Shown: in pieces, positions 8,917 through 18,320 of the stretch
Numbering within the stretch: position 1 is the first letter of the stretch
Layout: every line of letters begins with the position of its first letter
Assembly (NCBI GenBank): GCA_040505895.1
Contig: JBEVXU010000007.1
Location: 1-64,000, forward strand
Length of the DNA stretch: 64,000 bases
Direction: 5' to 3'
Source: Vondammii sp040505895
GTDB lineage: Bacteria > Pseudomonadota > Gammaproteobacteria > Chromatiales > Chromatiaceae
Translations under genes and position numbers: made by a program
Notes under the pieces: generated by a model
Seen by the model: the letters and a program-made list of their open reading frames with translations, nothing else
Told to the model about the DNA's origin: nothing
Database searches by the model: none

Positions 8917-9154
8917 GCCAAAAACCCGCAGTACCGAATACTGGGAGCCTGATTAGCGCGGCCTGAAGATATCCCCTGGAGATGGGTTGAAACTCCGGGG
9001 GTGGGTTGGTTTGTTACGAATAATTGTACCGCTTAACCATCTGCTAATGGTCACATTCGTATGAGAAAAATCTCATCAAATAGGAATGATATATTACCCG
9101 AATTCCTCACAGTCAAATCGCGTTTCTCTGCAACGTAGCTATTTTGGAATTTGA

Positions 9155-9412
9155 TTGTGCATGGGACAATGGGTATCAATTGATGAAGAAGCAAAACTAC
9201 TGAACATGAGAGAAATGAAAATGATGTCCAATGACAGTAAACTAACCTCTGAAAGATTACTTACCGAATTAGGCGTTCTCATACCCAATCACGCCATGAG
9301 AAATGACTCTTGTTCTACCAATACAAAAGAAACTCACAATCAAATGCACTCGGCAGGAAAATCAAGTGCTCATACAGAAAAACATACTCGACATCACGAA
9401 ATAAGTGATTAA
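9155..9412 (+). CDS. Doubtful small hypothetical protein
   Basis: An 85-codon open frame with several in-frame ATGs (9155, 9161, 9209, 9221); the start cannot be fixed. The C-terminal part is rich in His, Lys, Ser and Thr. No homology is recognised. It lies in the AT-rich stretch before the excisionase gene and could be an element cargo gene or chance. Confidence 0.25.
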   Translation: MCMGQWVSIDEEAKLLNMREMKMMSNDSKLTSERLLTELGVLIPNHAMRNDSCSTNTKETHNQMHSAGKSSAHTEKHTRHHEISD

Positions 9413-9630
9413 CTCTTCCATTACAGTGTGAACTCGCTATCGCGTTACCTCACAATGACAAAAAGAATAGTCATGGGTACCTGCTGAGATAGTATAAAAA
9501 TCAGATTAATGCCTCAGCTTTTCCGGGTAAATTATTTTAGACTATTGATCACGCTTTCTTACGATACCAAAAATAACTAGCGGTCATATTGTTAGAATAG
9601 GGTATAGAAAATGAATATCGATACGAGACT

Positions 9631-9846
9631 ATGTATATACCGTTAGAAGACTGGGCCAAAACACAATTCAACCCACCACCTGGAAAACCTACGCTTCGGA
9701 GGTGGGCTAGAAATGGGCAGATCTATCCCACACCAGTCATCGTTGGTCGTCAATATCGGTGCCTTCACGATGCAACCTATGTCCCCTCACGTACGAACAA
9801 AATTGTAAATCAGGACAAACTAGTCGAGAAAATCATAAATGGGTAG
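9631..9846 (+). CDS. xis: Excisionase (Xis-like DNA-binding protein)
   Basis: 71 residues with the plan of lambda-type excisionases: an MYIPLEDWA start, then a short winged-helix core PTLRRWARNGQIYPTPVIVGRQYR. Xis proteins bend att-site DNA and direct the partner integrase toward excision. The frame overlaps the integrase gene by eight bases, the standard xis-int arrangement, and this supports both assignments. The product is basic and intact. Confidence 0.75.
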   Translation: MYIPLEDWAKTQFNPPPGKPTLRRWARNGQIYPTPVIVGRQYRCLHDATYVPSRTNKIVNQDKLVEKIING

Positions 9847-10996
9847 AAAGCGGCTCAGAGCAAACACACAGATTCCAAACCTCTATCAAAAAGTCGATAA
9901 CAGGAATGGTAAGAAATATTTCAATTATATCGATCCACGAAATGGACGCATGCGAGGGCTTGGTAGCGATCAGCAGACTGCAGAAAGAGTTGCACGACAA
10001 CTAAACGCCATCATCTCTGAGCACCTTGCTGATCAGATCACAAAAAACATCATCAGTTCCACAGCCGTGGATAACTCTGATATTACACTCTCGGAGTTTC
10101 TTTTAGTCTATAAAAGGATTCTTAGAGAAAAACTCAAAAAGAACAAACTGGCAACGGCCACATATCAACTTCGCCTTATCAGATGCAAAGCGATCAAGTT
10201 AGAGTTTGGAAGACTGCCTATAGTAGCCATTACCACAGCAGCCATTTTCAAATTCATCAACTCATACATCGCTATAGGTAAAGAAACGACTGCGCAGCAA
10301 TTACGCTCAATATTTGTGGACATTTTCGACGAAACCATCTGCCGAGGACAATACCCGGCCGATAGACCAAACCCCGCACGAGTCATCAAAAATGTTGCGG
10401 TAGAACCCCGCCGGTCACGCTTATCCATGGATCAGCTCAAGGCCATACTAGAAAAATCAAAAGAAACAGAGCAATCCTGGGTATGGAAGTCTCAGTTGCT
10501 CGCCCTGGTCACCGCTCAGCGACTCGAGGATATAGCCAAGATGAAATTCTCAGATATCAGGGATGGTTATCTAGAGGTACGTCAAAGTAAAGGCCGGGAA
10601 GGAAAACGCTCAAATGTTCGGATCCCCCTCAATTTGCGACATGATGCGATTGGCTTGACCGTAGGTGAGGTGATTGAACTGTGCCGTGATAAAGTGCTGT
10701 GCCCCCACATAGTTCACCATTCACGGCATCTCGGAAAAGCAAAGCCCGGGCACAAAATAAGGGCCAAATCACTATCCAACAAATTCGCCAAGGTAAGAAA
10801 CTCCTTAAAATTCGACTGGGGAAAGAAAACCCCGGCAAGTTTCCACGAAATCCGCTCACTAGCCAAGCGAACTTACGATGCACAAGGTAACGTCAACACC
10901 AAAGCACTGCTGGGCCACAAAACCGACTCTTCAGCAGCAAAATATGCAGACCCGAGAGGGTGTGATTGGATGGTCGTCGAAGTCAAATCGACCTGA
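9839..10996 (+). CDS. int: Tyrosine-recombinase integrase, lambda type
   Basis: 385 residues. The N-terminus (MGRKR..., then NRNGKKYFNYIDPRNGR) matches the arm-binding domain of lambda-type integrases. A core-binding helical domain follows at about 80-190 and the catalytic domain at about 200-380. Catalytic residues are visible: Arg in TAQRLEDIAKM, the HEIR box in SFHEIRSLAKR, and LLGH followed by the nucleophile Tyr in KYADPRG. It appears complete and active. It catalyses site-specific integration of the element. Its 3' end lies 70 bases from the end of hupV, which suggests the attachment site is there. Confidence 0.9.
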   Translation: MGRKRLRANTQIPNLYQKVDNRNGKKYFNYIDPRNGRMRGLGSDQQTAERVARQLNAIISEHLADQITKNIISSTAVDNSDITLSEFLLVYKRILREKLKKNKLATATYQLRLIRCKAIKLEFGRLPIVAITTAAIFKFINSYIAIGKETTAQQLRSIFVDIFDETICRGQYPADRPNPARVIKNVAVEPRRSRLSMDQLKAILEKSKETEQSWVWKSQLLALVTAQRLEDIAKMKFSDIRDGYLEVRQSKGREGKRSNVRIPLNLRHDAIGLTVGEVIELCRDKVLCPHIVHHSRHLGKAKPGHKIRAKSLSNKFAKVRNSLKFDWGKKTPASFHEIRSLAKRTYDAQGNVNTKALLGHKTDSSAAKYADPRGCDWMVVEVKST

Positions 10997-11001
10997 TTAT
11001 T

Positions 11002-11030
11002 TTGGGGAGGAATTGGGGAGATTTTGGGGA
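11002..11030 (+). repeat. Three phased TTGGGGA repeats after the integrase gene
   Basis: TTGGGGA occurs at 11002, 11013 and 11024, exactly 11 bases apart, directly after the integrase stop codon. Helically phased short direct repeats beside int are typical of integrase arm-type or accessory binding sites. The function is inferred from position. Confidence 0.5.
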
Positions 11031-11055
11031 AAATTAATTTTTCCTGTTAATTCAG

Positions 11056-11069
11056 TTAGTTATAACTAA
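11056..11069. other. 14-bp perfect palindrome at hupV stop; candidate att core
   Basis: TTAGTTATAACTAA is self-complementary and includes the minus-strand stop codon of hupV. It lies between the integrase and the hydrogenase operon, where the island boundary must fall. No second copy was found in the window, so the att assignment is tentative. Confidence 0.3.
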
Positions 11070-12517
11070 TGGACAGTACAGACCATGCAAGGATCAAACG
11101 ATCTCACGACATGTTGTACCGAGACAGGATCGACCTCCCCTTCCCTAACTGGCGCTCCAACCAACGCCTGCTCCAGTGCGCCGGGCGTTCCCCCTGCATC
11201 ACGGGGTGAGAAGTTCCAGGTGGTGGGGGCAATGATCTGGTAGTTGAGAATGCGCCCCTTCTTGATCTTTATCCAGTGACCGAGACCGCCCCGTGCCGCT
11301 TCCACCAGGCCGCAACCGACGGCATCCTTGGGCATGGGGGCGTTGTAGCAAAAAGGCTCTTTGGGTGTCAGTTCACGGCTCCACTGCTCCATGGCGATAA
11401 CAAGTCGTGCGATCTCCAGCAGACGGGCAATGACCCGGTTGCGGACGTTGCCGCCACTCTGTTGAACCAGATCTCTTATCAGCGGATGACCGGCCACCTG
11501 CTGCCTTGCCAGCGCACCCACCTCCATCACTTCACCCGCCATTCGCGGTGCCTTACACCAGCTATATCCGCCCTCTGCTTCTGCATCCGGCAGGGTGATC
11601 CCTTCATAAGGGTGCTTGGGCTCGGCTCGATGGCGCATCCAGCTATGAGAGAGGTCTTCGGTTATCTGTTGGTGATCGACCTCACCCAGCCGCCCATCCC
11701 AACTGCCTTCAGCAAACAGTGGCTCTCCCTTGTGGTCGCGATAGGCACCGTAACTCATAAAGCGATCAGCGGCACGCCCCAGCCTCTCCAGACCAAGGGC
11801 CGCTGAGATATGAAGAAAATGGCGGAAGTCGCTGCTTTGAGCTGTCCCCTCTGTGGTCCAGTTCTCCAATGCTGCGGATGAGTCGAGTGCCACTATCCGC
11901 TCCAGCGAATCACCATACAGGGTTGCTTCTAGAAATTGACGGAAGCTATAGAGTATTGCCTGAATTCTGGCCTTCTCCTGCACTTCAATCGGGCGGCTGC
12001 TGCCCCCCGGCTGAATAGCCAGACTATGTGGCCACTTACCGGCAAGCAGTCCCATCAGGTGCATAAACTCGGCTCTGGCCGGTAACAACTCTTTTATCGC
12101 ACTCCCTTTTATCGCCTTAAAACGTTGTGCGGCCGCACCGTACCATGGCTCTTTGGCATAAACGTCATTAACAAAGTCGGGCATAAAGAAGAGGTAGAAG
12201 TGGGTGAGGTGATCCGCCGCGTTCTCATTGGCCAGCAGCAGGTTGTGGGAGAGTGTACCGTTGGCCGGCATAGGCAACTTCTGGGCATCGGCAATCGCAC
12301 GCGCCGATGCCACCGACTGGGATACCGAACAGATACCGCAGATACGGGGGGTGTAGACCAGTGCATCCATTGGTTCTTTACCCTGAAGAATCTGCTCAAA
12401 ACCACGATACATCGGCGACACCACCCAGGCATCTTTCACCTCGCCGTCACTGATCTCCAGTTGCACTTCCAGGTCCCCCTCCACCCGATTGAAAGGCCCG
12501 ACAATACGACGACTCAT
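11066..12517 (-). CDS. hupV: H2-sensing (regulatory) hydrogenase large subunit
   Basis: 483 residues. Carries the NiFe-site ligands: RICGICS near residue 60 and DPCMVCTVH at the extreme C-terminus. The protein stops right after the final His, so it lacks the C-terminal extension that hydrogenase endopeptidases remove. That is a hallmark of HupV/HoxC sensor hydrogenases (group 2b) and fits a small subunit without a Tat signal. With HupU it binds and slowly oxidises H2 in the cytoplasm and passes the signal to HupT. The start overlaps the end of hupU by four bases. It is the last gene of the hyp-hup operon. Confidence 0.93.
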   Translation of the reverse strand: MSRRIVGPFNRVEGDLEVQLEISDGEVKDAWVVSPMYRGFEQILQGKEPMDALVYTPRICGICSVSQSVASARAIADAQKLPMPANGTLSHNLLLANENAADHLTHFYLFFMPDFVNDVYAKEPWYGAAAQRFKAIKGSAIKELLPARAEFMHLMGLLAGKWPHSLAIQPGGSSRPIEVQEKARIQAILYSFRQFLEATLYGDSLERIVALDSSAALENWTTEGTAQSSDFRHFLHISAALGLERLGRAADRFMSYGAYRDHKGEPLFAEGSWDGRLGEVDHQQITEDLSHSWMRHRAEPKHPYEGITLPDAEAEGGYSWCKAPRMAGEVMEVGALARQQVAGHPLIRDLVQQSGGNVRNRVIARLLEIARLVIAMEQWSRELTPKEPFCYNAPMPKDAVGCGLVEAARGGLGHWIKIKKGRILNYQIIAPTTWNFSPRDAGGTPGALEQALVGAPVREGEVDPVSVQHVVRSFDPCMVCTVH

Positions 12518-13521
12518 GGTTTATCCTTAGTCCGGTTAGTAGGAGGAACAACAATATGATCGGCCACCGCATTCTCTTTCAGGCGGGTCGGCGTTGCTGC
12601 TTTGGAGAGTGATGCCAGAGCGACAAACCACGCCTTTGGCATATCCGTCGGCAGGCCGATAGGGATACCGGCAATCTTGGGTGTCTCGGTAAAACCGTGG
12701 CCCGGCTCTTCGAAGCCCGGTGCAGTACAGTTAATACAAGCGTAGCCGCCGCGCAGGCATGAGCCCTCACCGTTCCATAAGCGGGTATTACAGTCACCAT
12801 GAGCCTGGGTGCCGAGACACCCCTGGTGCTCCATCAAACAGCCCAACTGAGATGGCAATCCGGCACTCGCTTTGAACTCGTAATATTCGTTGCGTGGACA
12901 GCCGTGGTGTACCAGATGATCGGCATAGCTTCTCGGCCGGCCCAGTTCGTCGAGTGACGCTGCACTCATCTCCCCCCAGGCCATCTCCACCAGGGTTTCA
13001 GTCAGCCAATTTGGGTGAATCGGACAACCGGCAATATTGATCACCGGCATTCCCTCGCTCCCCACAAACTCAGCACCCAGCAAACCACCGGCTCTGCTCC
13101 CTTCATACTGCAGACCACAGGCCTCAGCAGGGTTACAACCACCGGCAGTGATGCCACCGTAGGCGGCACAACTGCCCACCGCCAGCACCTGACCCGCTTT
13201 GGCGGCCAGCTGCTCTATCCAGGCCATCATTGTCTTGTCGCTACCCGCCAGACGGTGAAATGCACCACTACCGTCGGGGCCGCGTATTACCGAGCCCTCA
13301 AGGCAGAGGATATCCAAAGGGATCTCATCGTTGACGATCCGTTCCAACAGCCTGGGCACTTCACTACAGGAGGCTGCACTCAATGCCGGGTGCCAAAGCA
13401 GATCGATACCCACACTCGCCAGCGTTGTCAGCAGATCAGGTGACTCCGCCCCCAACAGGGAGAGGGTACAGCCGCCGCAACCGCCGGATTGCAGCCATAG
13501 CAAATTTTTTCTGTCAGCCAT
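12514..13521 (-). CDS. hupU: H2-sensing (regulatory) hydrogenase small subunit
   Basis: Start ATG at 13521 gives 335 residues beginning MADRKNLLWLQSGGCGGC. The longer open frame to 13692 lies inside hupT and is rejected. There is no Tat signal, unlike HybO at 31883-33028, so the protein stays in the cytoplasm. Cysteine motifs for three FeS clusters are present: CGGC at the start, GSCAAYGG and GCPIHPNW for the proximal cluster, then HHGCPRNEYYEFKAS and the C-rich LGCLMEHQGCLGTQAHG and CINCTAPGF segments. It overlaps hupT by eight bases. Partner of HupV in H2 sensing. Confidence 0.93.
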   Translation of the reverse strand: MADRKNLLWLQSGGCGGCTLSLLGAESPDLLTTLASVGIDLLWHPALSAASCSEVPRLLERIVNDEIPLDILCLEGSVIRGPDGSGAFHRLAGSDKTMMAWIEQLAAKAGQVLAVGSCAAYGGITAGGCNPAEACGLQYEGSRAGGLLGAEFVGSEGMPVINIAGCPIHPNWLTETLVEMAWGEMSAASLDELGRPRSYADHLVHHGCPRNEYYEFKASAGLPSQLGCLMEHQGCLGTQAHGDCNTRLWNGEGSCLRGGYACINCTAPGFEEPGHGFTETPKIAGIPIGLPTDMPKAWFVALASLSKAATPTRLKENAVADHIVVPPTNRTKDKP

Positions 13522-14875
13522 CAGCCACCTCCTCTCCCGGCAGTTCGAGGATAAATTCAGCCCCCCCTTGAAGATGATTGCTAACCCGCAGGTCACCACC
13601 CATCTCCTTGGCCAAACCATAGCTGATATAGAGTCCGAGGCCGGTACCCTTGCCCACCGGCTTGGTGGTAAAGAAGGGATCGAACACCTCACTTAGACGC
13701 ACTTCAGGTATACCCGGTCCGTTGTCTCTCACCTTGATCCAAACCCTGTTATCCTCATCAAAACCACAGCTGATCCAGAGTTTCGGTACAGCCTGACCCT
13801 CCATTACATCTGCAGCATTTTGTACCAGATTGACAATAATCTGATGAATCTTTCCCTTGCTACCGGTCAGTTCCACGCCCTCCGGTATTTTGTAGTCGAT
13901 CTCCGGTTTCACCCGACACGCCTTGACCACCCACTGGGCGGCAGTCTCCACCACCTGTGATAAGTTAAAGCGGCTTGTGGCCTCGGGCTGACCACCGGAG
14001 TATCGGCGCAGATCCTGAACGATATCACTGACCCGCTCCGCCCCCTCCAGAGTGCCTTCGATCAGTGACTCCATGTCATTGAGAATACGATCCACCTTCA
14101 ACTCTTTACGCAGCTTCAACAAGTGATCTGTTTTCACGGCCTGATCAACAGCGGTGAGGTATTGCGTTATACGTCCACCATAACGTTTGAGGGCGTGCAT
14201 ATTGCCAAAAACAAAGCTAATGGGGTTGTTCAGTTCGTGCGCGACACCGGCCACCAAGCGGCCCAAAGAGGCCATCTTCTCAGAATGAACCAGCTGCTGC
14301 TGAGTCTGCTTTAGTGCTTCATGGGCCTCATTGAGATCACCGTAGGCACGGCGCAACTCACCAATGGGACGGCCGATCAGTACCATGCCCAGCAAGCGCC
14401 CTTCACGGTCGTAGCGGGAGGAGCAATTCATCGCCAGAGGTGCTGCACGACCATCGGCACCGATCAGGCTCACCTCACAATCGACTATCGACTCCGATCC
14501 CAGCTTTTCAGGAAAGCGATCCACCAGGGCAAGAGACTCCTCACCAAACAATTTGGTGACCTGCTTTCCGAGTAGCGCCTCCTCATCTCTCCCGGTCATT
14601 ATTTCCAACGCCCGATTGACCTGTTGAATCCGTCCCTGTAGATCACAGACGATAAGCACATCGGTGATCGCAGCTAGTACACTGCGGATAAACTGCTGGG
14701 CCTCCTCCAGGGCGGAGTTTTTCTGCTCCAGCTCCACCTGGTAGTGAACCAGGTCGGCATAGACCGCATCCATCTTCTGGATCACCTCGATCCAGGCGTG
14801 CTCGGTGGTTGGATTGAGGTCCAACGACTCGGTGACACCGGCCTGGTTGATCAGGCTCTGTTTGGGTTTAGCCAT
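13514..14875 (-). CDS. hupT: Hydrogenase-regulating sensor histidine kinase
   Basis: 453 residues, soluble, with no membrane segment. A coiled-coil N-terminus (residues about 45-65) leads to a PAS domain (about 65-180), then a dimerisation/phosphoacceptor domain with His213 in VAHELNNPIS, and a C-terminal ATPase with N, G1 (DNGPGIP) and G2 (GKGTGLGL) boxes. This is the layout of HupT/HoxJ, which complexes with the sensor hydrogenase through its PAS domain and phosphorylates HupR/HoxA. Downstream hupU overlaps it; upstream, a 175-base gap with a REP-like palindrome separates it from hupR. Confidence 0.9.
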   Translation of the reverse strand: MAKPKQSLINQAGVTESLDLNPTTEHAWIEVIQKMDAVYADLVHYQVELEQKNSALEEAQQFIRSVLAAITDVLIVCDLQGRIQQVNRALEIMTGRDEEALLGKQVTKLFGEESLALVDRFPEKLGSESIVDCEVSLIGADGRAAPLAMNCSSRYDREGRLLGMVLIGRPIGELRRAYGDLNEAHEALKQTQQQLVHSEKMASLGRLVAGVAHELNNPISFVFGNMHALKRYGGRITQYLTAVDQAVKTDHLLKLRKELKVDRILNDMESLIEGTLEGAERVSDIVQDLRRYSGGQPEATSRFNLSQVVETAAQWVVKACRVKPEIDYKIPEGVELTGSKGKIHQIIVNLVQNAADVMEGQAVPKLWISCGFDEDNRVWIKVRDNGPGIPEVRLSEVFDPFFTTKPVGKGTGLGLYISYGLAKEMGGDLRVSNHLQGGAEFILELPGEEVADG

Positions 14876-14974
14876 GGTTGTCCTTGCTGCTCTACCAACA
14901 TCACGTCCTATTCATACCCATCATGTTCGTTATCTAACATTTTCGGCTGCAGTCATCTCTTTAGCCTCACCTTG

Positions 14975-15036
14975 TGGAGCGAACTTGTTTACGATCAGCT
15001 CCGAGGCGTGTTCATCGCGAACAAGTTCGCTCCTAC
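14975..15036. repeat. REP-like palindrome (GAGCGAACTTGTT family)
   Basis: GAGCGAACTTGTT at the left is complementary to AACAAGTTCGCTC at the right, with a GC-rich centre. A related copy lies at 26694-26758. It sits between hupR and hupT and may stabilise or attenuate the transcript. Confidence 0.65.
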
Positions 15037-15050
15037 ACATGGGGAACCAG

Positions 15051-16535
15051 CTAATTCAGTGCCTTCTCATCCCCCACCTCGTGTATCTGCTCCACTTTCT
15101 CCAGGCCGTAACGCTCCAGTTTGCTGCGCAGGCCTACACGTGACAGCCCCAGCTCTTTGGCGGCACGGCTCTTGTTCCAGCGGTGTCTAATCAGGCTCTC
15201 TTTCAGAATTCGTGCTTCAAGGGATTCCACCCGTTCTTTGAGCGTACCGGCAACACCCGCAGGCAACGCCAGTACCGGTTCATCATCCTGCGGCGCGGCC
15301 CACAGCACTCTTGGCGAGAGCAGCTCGGCCCCCAGCCATTCACTATCCCCCATTACCAGCATGTGCTGCAGTTCGTTTTGCAGTTCACGCACGTTACCCG
15401 GCCAATGGTAGGCCTGCATACAGGCCAGAGCTTCATCCGTGAGGCCATTCACACGTTTTCCGAGGCTCTGCATTGCAGACGCCAACAAGGTGTTGGCCAG
15501 CAGTGGAATATCTATGGCGCGCACTCTTAGGGGTGGCAGCTGCACGGTGACCGTCGCAAGGCGATAGTAGAGATCCTCGCGGAAACGTCCGGCCCGCACC
15601 TCCTCTTCCATATCCTTATTGGTGGCAGCCACCACCCGCACATTGATCTGCCGCGTGCGACCACTGCCCAGAGGGCGAATCTCACCCTCCTGCAACACCC
15701 GCAAAAGCTTCACCTGAAAGGATGCAGACACCTCGCCGATCTCATCGAGAAAGACAGTACCGCCATCGGCACGTTCGAACAGCCCGACACGATCCTCCAC
15801 TGCGCCGGTGAATGCGCCCCGCTTGTAGCCAAACAGTTCACTCTCCAGCAACTCATCAGGCAGCGCACCACAGTTCTCCACCACAAACGGCTGTTCCCAG
15901 CGCAGGCTGTTGTAGTGGAGTGCACGCGCCGCCAGCTCCTTGCCGGTGCCTGACTCACCGGTCAACAGCACCGAAACATCGTAGGGTGAGATCCGGCGCA
16001 GCTTGTCGCAGACTCCGTTCATACAACTTTCGGCGGTGCGTACAATGCCATCCTCACACTGGTAACGATCACGCAGCGTCTCTCTTTTGACAGTCATCGC
16101 CGCTTCCAGGCGACCGGGTGTCTGTTTCAGTTCAACAGACAAAATCTCATTCTGCCGCTGCAGTTCTAACAGACGGGTAGCATTTTTGAGCGTGAGTATC
16201 AGGTTATCGGGGTGCCAGGGTTTAGTGATGTATTGGTAGATACCCGCTTCATTTACTGCACTGATAATATCTTCCGAGTCAGTATAGCCGGAGATAATCA
16301 TGCGAATCACATCCGGCCACTGCTCTCGTACTTGCTTGAGAAATTCGACACCGGTCGTCTCCGGCATACGTTGATCGCAAAGAATAATTTGTACCCACTC
16401 CTTGTTGAGTATCTCCTCCGCCTCCTGGACATTGAGCGCTGTCTTCACATCGAAGTCATCCTCAAGGATGCGCTCCAAGGTCTCCAGACTACGTACCTCA
16501 TCGTCAACAACCAGCAGTGTGGGTAAGGATGTCAT
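15051..16535 (-). CDS. hupR: NtrC-family response regulator activating hydrogenase genes
   Basis: 494 residues. Receiver domain at 1-120 with Asp54 (ILCDQRMP), AAA+ sigma-54-interaction domain at about 165-400 with Walker A GESGTGKE (about 192), GAFTGA loop (about 238) and arginine-finger region, then a Fis-type helix-turn-helix ending in KSRAAKELGLSRVGLRSKLERYG. HupR/HoxA activates hydrogenase structural genes. In several relatives the unphosphorylated form is active and the H2-sensing kinase modulates it. The intact GAFTGA loop predicts action on sigma-54 RNA polymerase, and matching promoter elements are found before hypA and hybO. The start overlaps the end of hypX (ATGA). Confidence 0.92.
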   Translation of the reverse strand: MTSLPTLLVVDDEVRSLETLERILEDDFDVKTALNVQEAEEILNKEWVQIILCDQRMPETTGVEFLKQVREQWPDVIRMIISGYTDSEDIISAVNEAGIYQYITKPWHPDNLILTLKNATRLLELQRQNEILSVELKQTPGRLEAAMTVKRETLRDRYQCEDGIVRTAESCMNGVCDKLRRISPYDVSVLLTGESGTGKELAARALHYNSLRWEQPFVVENCGALPDELLESELFGYKRGAFTGAVEDRVGLFERADGGTVFLDEIGEVSASFQVKLLRVLQEGEIRPLGSGRTRQINVRVVAATNKDMEEEVRAGRFREDLYYRLATVTVQLPPLRVRAIDIPLLANTLLASAMQSLGKRVNGLTDEALACMQAYHWPGNVRELQNELQHMLVMGDSEWLGAELLSPRVLWAAPQDDEPVLALPAGVAGTLKERVESLEARILKESLIRHRWNKSRAAKELGLSRVGLRSKLERYGLEKVEQIHEVGDEKALN

Positions 16536-18238
16536 GATTCCCTCCTAACGATGTCTGACCGCCGTCTGTGTGTAGCGATGGTCAGCGGGGTGCGGGACTT
16601 CGGCACCTTGTAAACGAAGTTATATCGCGCAATGTGATAGCTTGGGTCGAAGCCATAAAAGTTGCGCCGCATGTGCTCCAGCTCATCTTCACGATAGCTA
16701 TCCAAGGAGTTCAGCGCTTCGTCATTTCTGCGCTGCCCATTTTTCCGTTGCAGCAGTTGCTGAAATTCGGATGACCCTGCCCAGGCACTTGCCCGATGCT
16801 TAATCGAATCGATAAAGCCCGGTGAGTCATTCTGAAAAATGACATCCACCAGTCCCAAGCCACACGCCTCCTTCGTCCCCATGGGCAGGCGCGCCTGGGA
16901 GATAAGATGGGCGTTCTCTTCACCGGCATAGTGGGGCAGCAGATAGCTCCAGTACTCAGAGCCGTAGAGGTTGCCCATATCCTTGTAGTGGGGATTGAGA
17001 ATGACACCCTCACGGGCCCACACCCGATCACAGGCGCGGGCGAGAAAGACACCACCGGCCCCTGCATTGCCCTGCAGCGCGGCGATAGTCATATGGCTAT
17101 CGGTATTGATGATCTCCCTCGCCAGATCGTCTATGGCGTTGATGTTGCGCCAGGACTCGTCCGCCGGGCTCTCCGCCGCTTCAATCAAATTGAGGTGCAT
17201 ACCGTTGGACCAGAAATCGGGGCCACCCATTAAAACGATGATACGGCTGTTCTGCTGCCTCGCCTCACGATAGGCCGTTAGCAGAGCGGCACATTGATTG
17301 CTGCCCATGGCGCCGTTGTAGAAGGGAAAATAGAGATAGCCCACCTCCCCCTCCTCTTCATACCAGATCTCCCGGTAGCCGCTGGTTTCATCAGCCGAGA
17401 CCTCCGGCAGCATGGTCACTTCCTCAGCCAATAGTTGAGTTGCCGGCAGCTTGAACGGGTGCCTACCCTTCTTATCGCGCAGATGGCCGATCCATACCGC
17501 ACCATCCACCGTTGCACGGCATATTGCCGGCCCACAGCGGGCGATCACCTGGCCGGGCTTACCTCCCAGTTTTCCTTCCGCTTTGGCATCGTAGAGAAAG
17601 AGATCTCGGTCAAGTAGCTTGTCACGCACTCCGGGAAAACCATCGGCACAGCGGATCTTTCTCAACACCGTCTCCGTATCATCCCGATGCCAGTTGATCC
17701 TGCGATTATCCTGTTTCATCAGTGGACGCAGTTGTCCCCGCAGTGTTGGGGCAGACTCATGGAGGGGTTGTGGCGTGTAGTCACCCTGCTCAAATCGTTC
17801 TACTGCCGTCAGCACTGCCATCACCGCTGCTGCTGTCACCTCATGGCGGTAGAGACCCGCCTTGGTTGCACTGCGCATGGGAAACTCAGCTGATGTCCAG
17901 ACATCCCCACCATCCATCTCAGCATTGGCCTGTAGTACAATCACACCCCAGGTAGATTCATTGTTCAGCACCGCCCAGTCCAGAGCGGAAGGGCCTCTGT
18001 CACCTATGATCCCGGGATGGACAACCAGGCAAGTGTGATTGCCCCAGATGGATTCGGGGATGGCACGTTTGAGAAAGGGGGCAATAATCAGATCTGGCTG
18101 ATAGAGGCTAACCGCCTCTTCCGCCACTGTATCGTTAATATCGAACTCAACAGAGACCTCATGGTTCCGCTCACGCAGCTCGACGAACAGTCTTTGGGTA
18201 AGGCTGTTGAAAGCGTGAGTGAGGAACAGTATTTTCAT
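16532..18238 (-). CDS. hypX: HypX/HoxX, CO-ligand synthesis protein for NiFe hydrogenase
   Basis: Start ATG at 18238 (MKILFLTHAFNSLTQ) gives 568 residues; the open frame extends to 18334 only by reading through a repeat. The N-terminal half (about 1-270) resembles formyl-tetrahydrofolate transferases. The C-terminal half (about 280-540) is crotonase-like, with GGPDFWSNGMHLN and LQGNAGAGG oxyanion-hole segments. HypX makes the CO ligand of the NiFe centre under oxic conditions from a one-carbon folate through a formyl-CoA intermediate. Its presence implies that the hydrogenase can be matured in air. Overlaps hupR by four bases. Confidence 0.9.
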   Translation of the reverse strand: MKILFLTHAFNSLTQRLFVELRERNHEVSVEFDINDTVAEEAVSLYQPDLIIAPFLKRAIPESIWGNHTCLVVHPGIIGDRGPSALDWAVLNNESTWGVIVLQANAEMDGGDVWTSAEFPMRSATKAGLYRHEVTAAAVMAVLTAVERFEQGDYTPQPLHESAPTLRGQLRPLMKQDNRRINWHRDDTETVLRKIRCADGFPGVRDKLLDRDLFLYDAKAEGKLGGKPGQVIARCGPAICRATVDGAVWIGHLRDKKGRHPFKLPATQLLAEEVTMLPEVSADETSGYREIWYEEEGEVGYLYFPFYNGAMGSNQCAALLTAYREARQQNSRIIVLMGGPDFWSNGMHLNLIEAAESPADESWRNINAIDDLAREIINTDSHMTIAALQGNAGAGGVFLARACDRVWAREGVILNPHYKDMGNLYGSEYWSYLLPHYAGEENAHLISQARLPMGTKEACGLGLVDVIFQNDSPGFIDSIKHRASAWAGSSEFQQLLQRKNGQRRNDEALNSLDSYREDELEHMRRNFYGFDPSYHIARYNFVYKVPKSRTPLTIATHRRRSDIVRRES

Positions 18239-18273
18239 GGCTTTAATCACTACACCTTTGGCTGTAAAGAGCT

Positions 18274-18320
18274 GCCTTTTACTCCCTCTCCCCACCGGGG
18301 AGAGGGCTGGGGTGAGGGGG
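18274..18320. repeat. GC-rich palindrome between hypX and a broken DUF559 gene
   Basis: CCCTCTCCCC pairs with GGGGAGAGGG across a three-base loop. The unit recurs as larger structures at 18672-18858. It overlaps the 3' end of the DUF559 pseudogene and lies 36 bases before the hypX start. Confidence 0.7.

Noticed and set aside
13522..13692. Upstream extension of the hupU frame
   Set aside because: Lies fully inside hupT, and the MADRKNLLWLQSGGCGGC start matches the family N-terminus.
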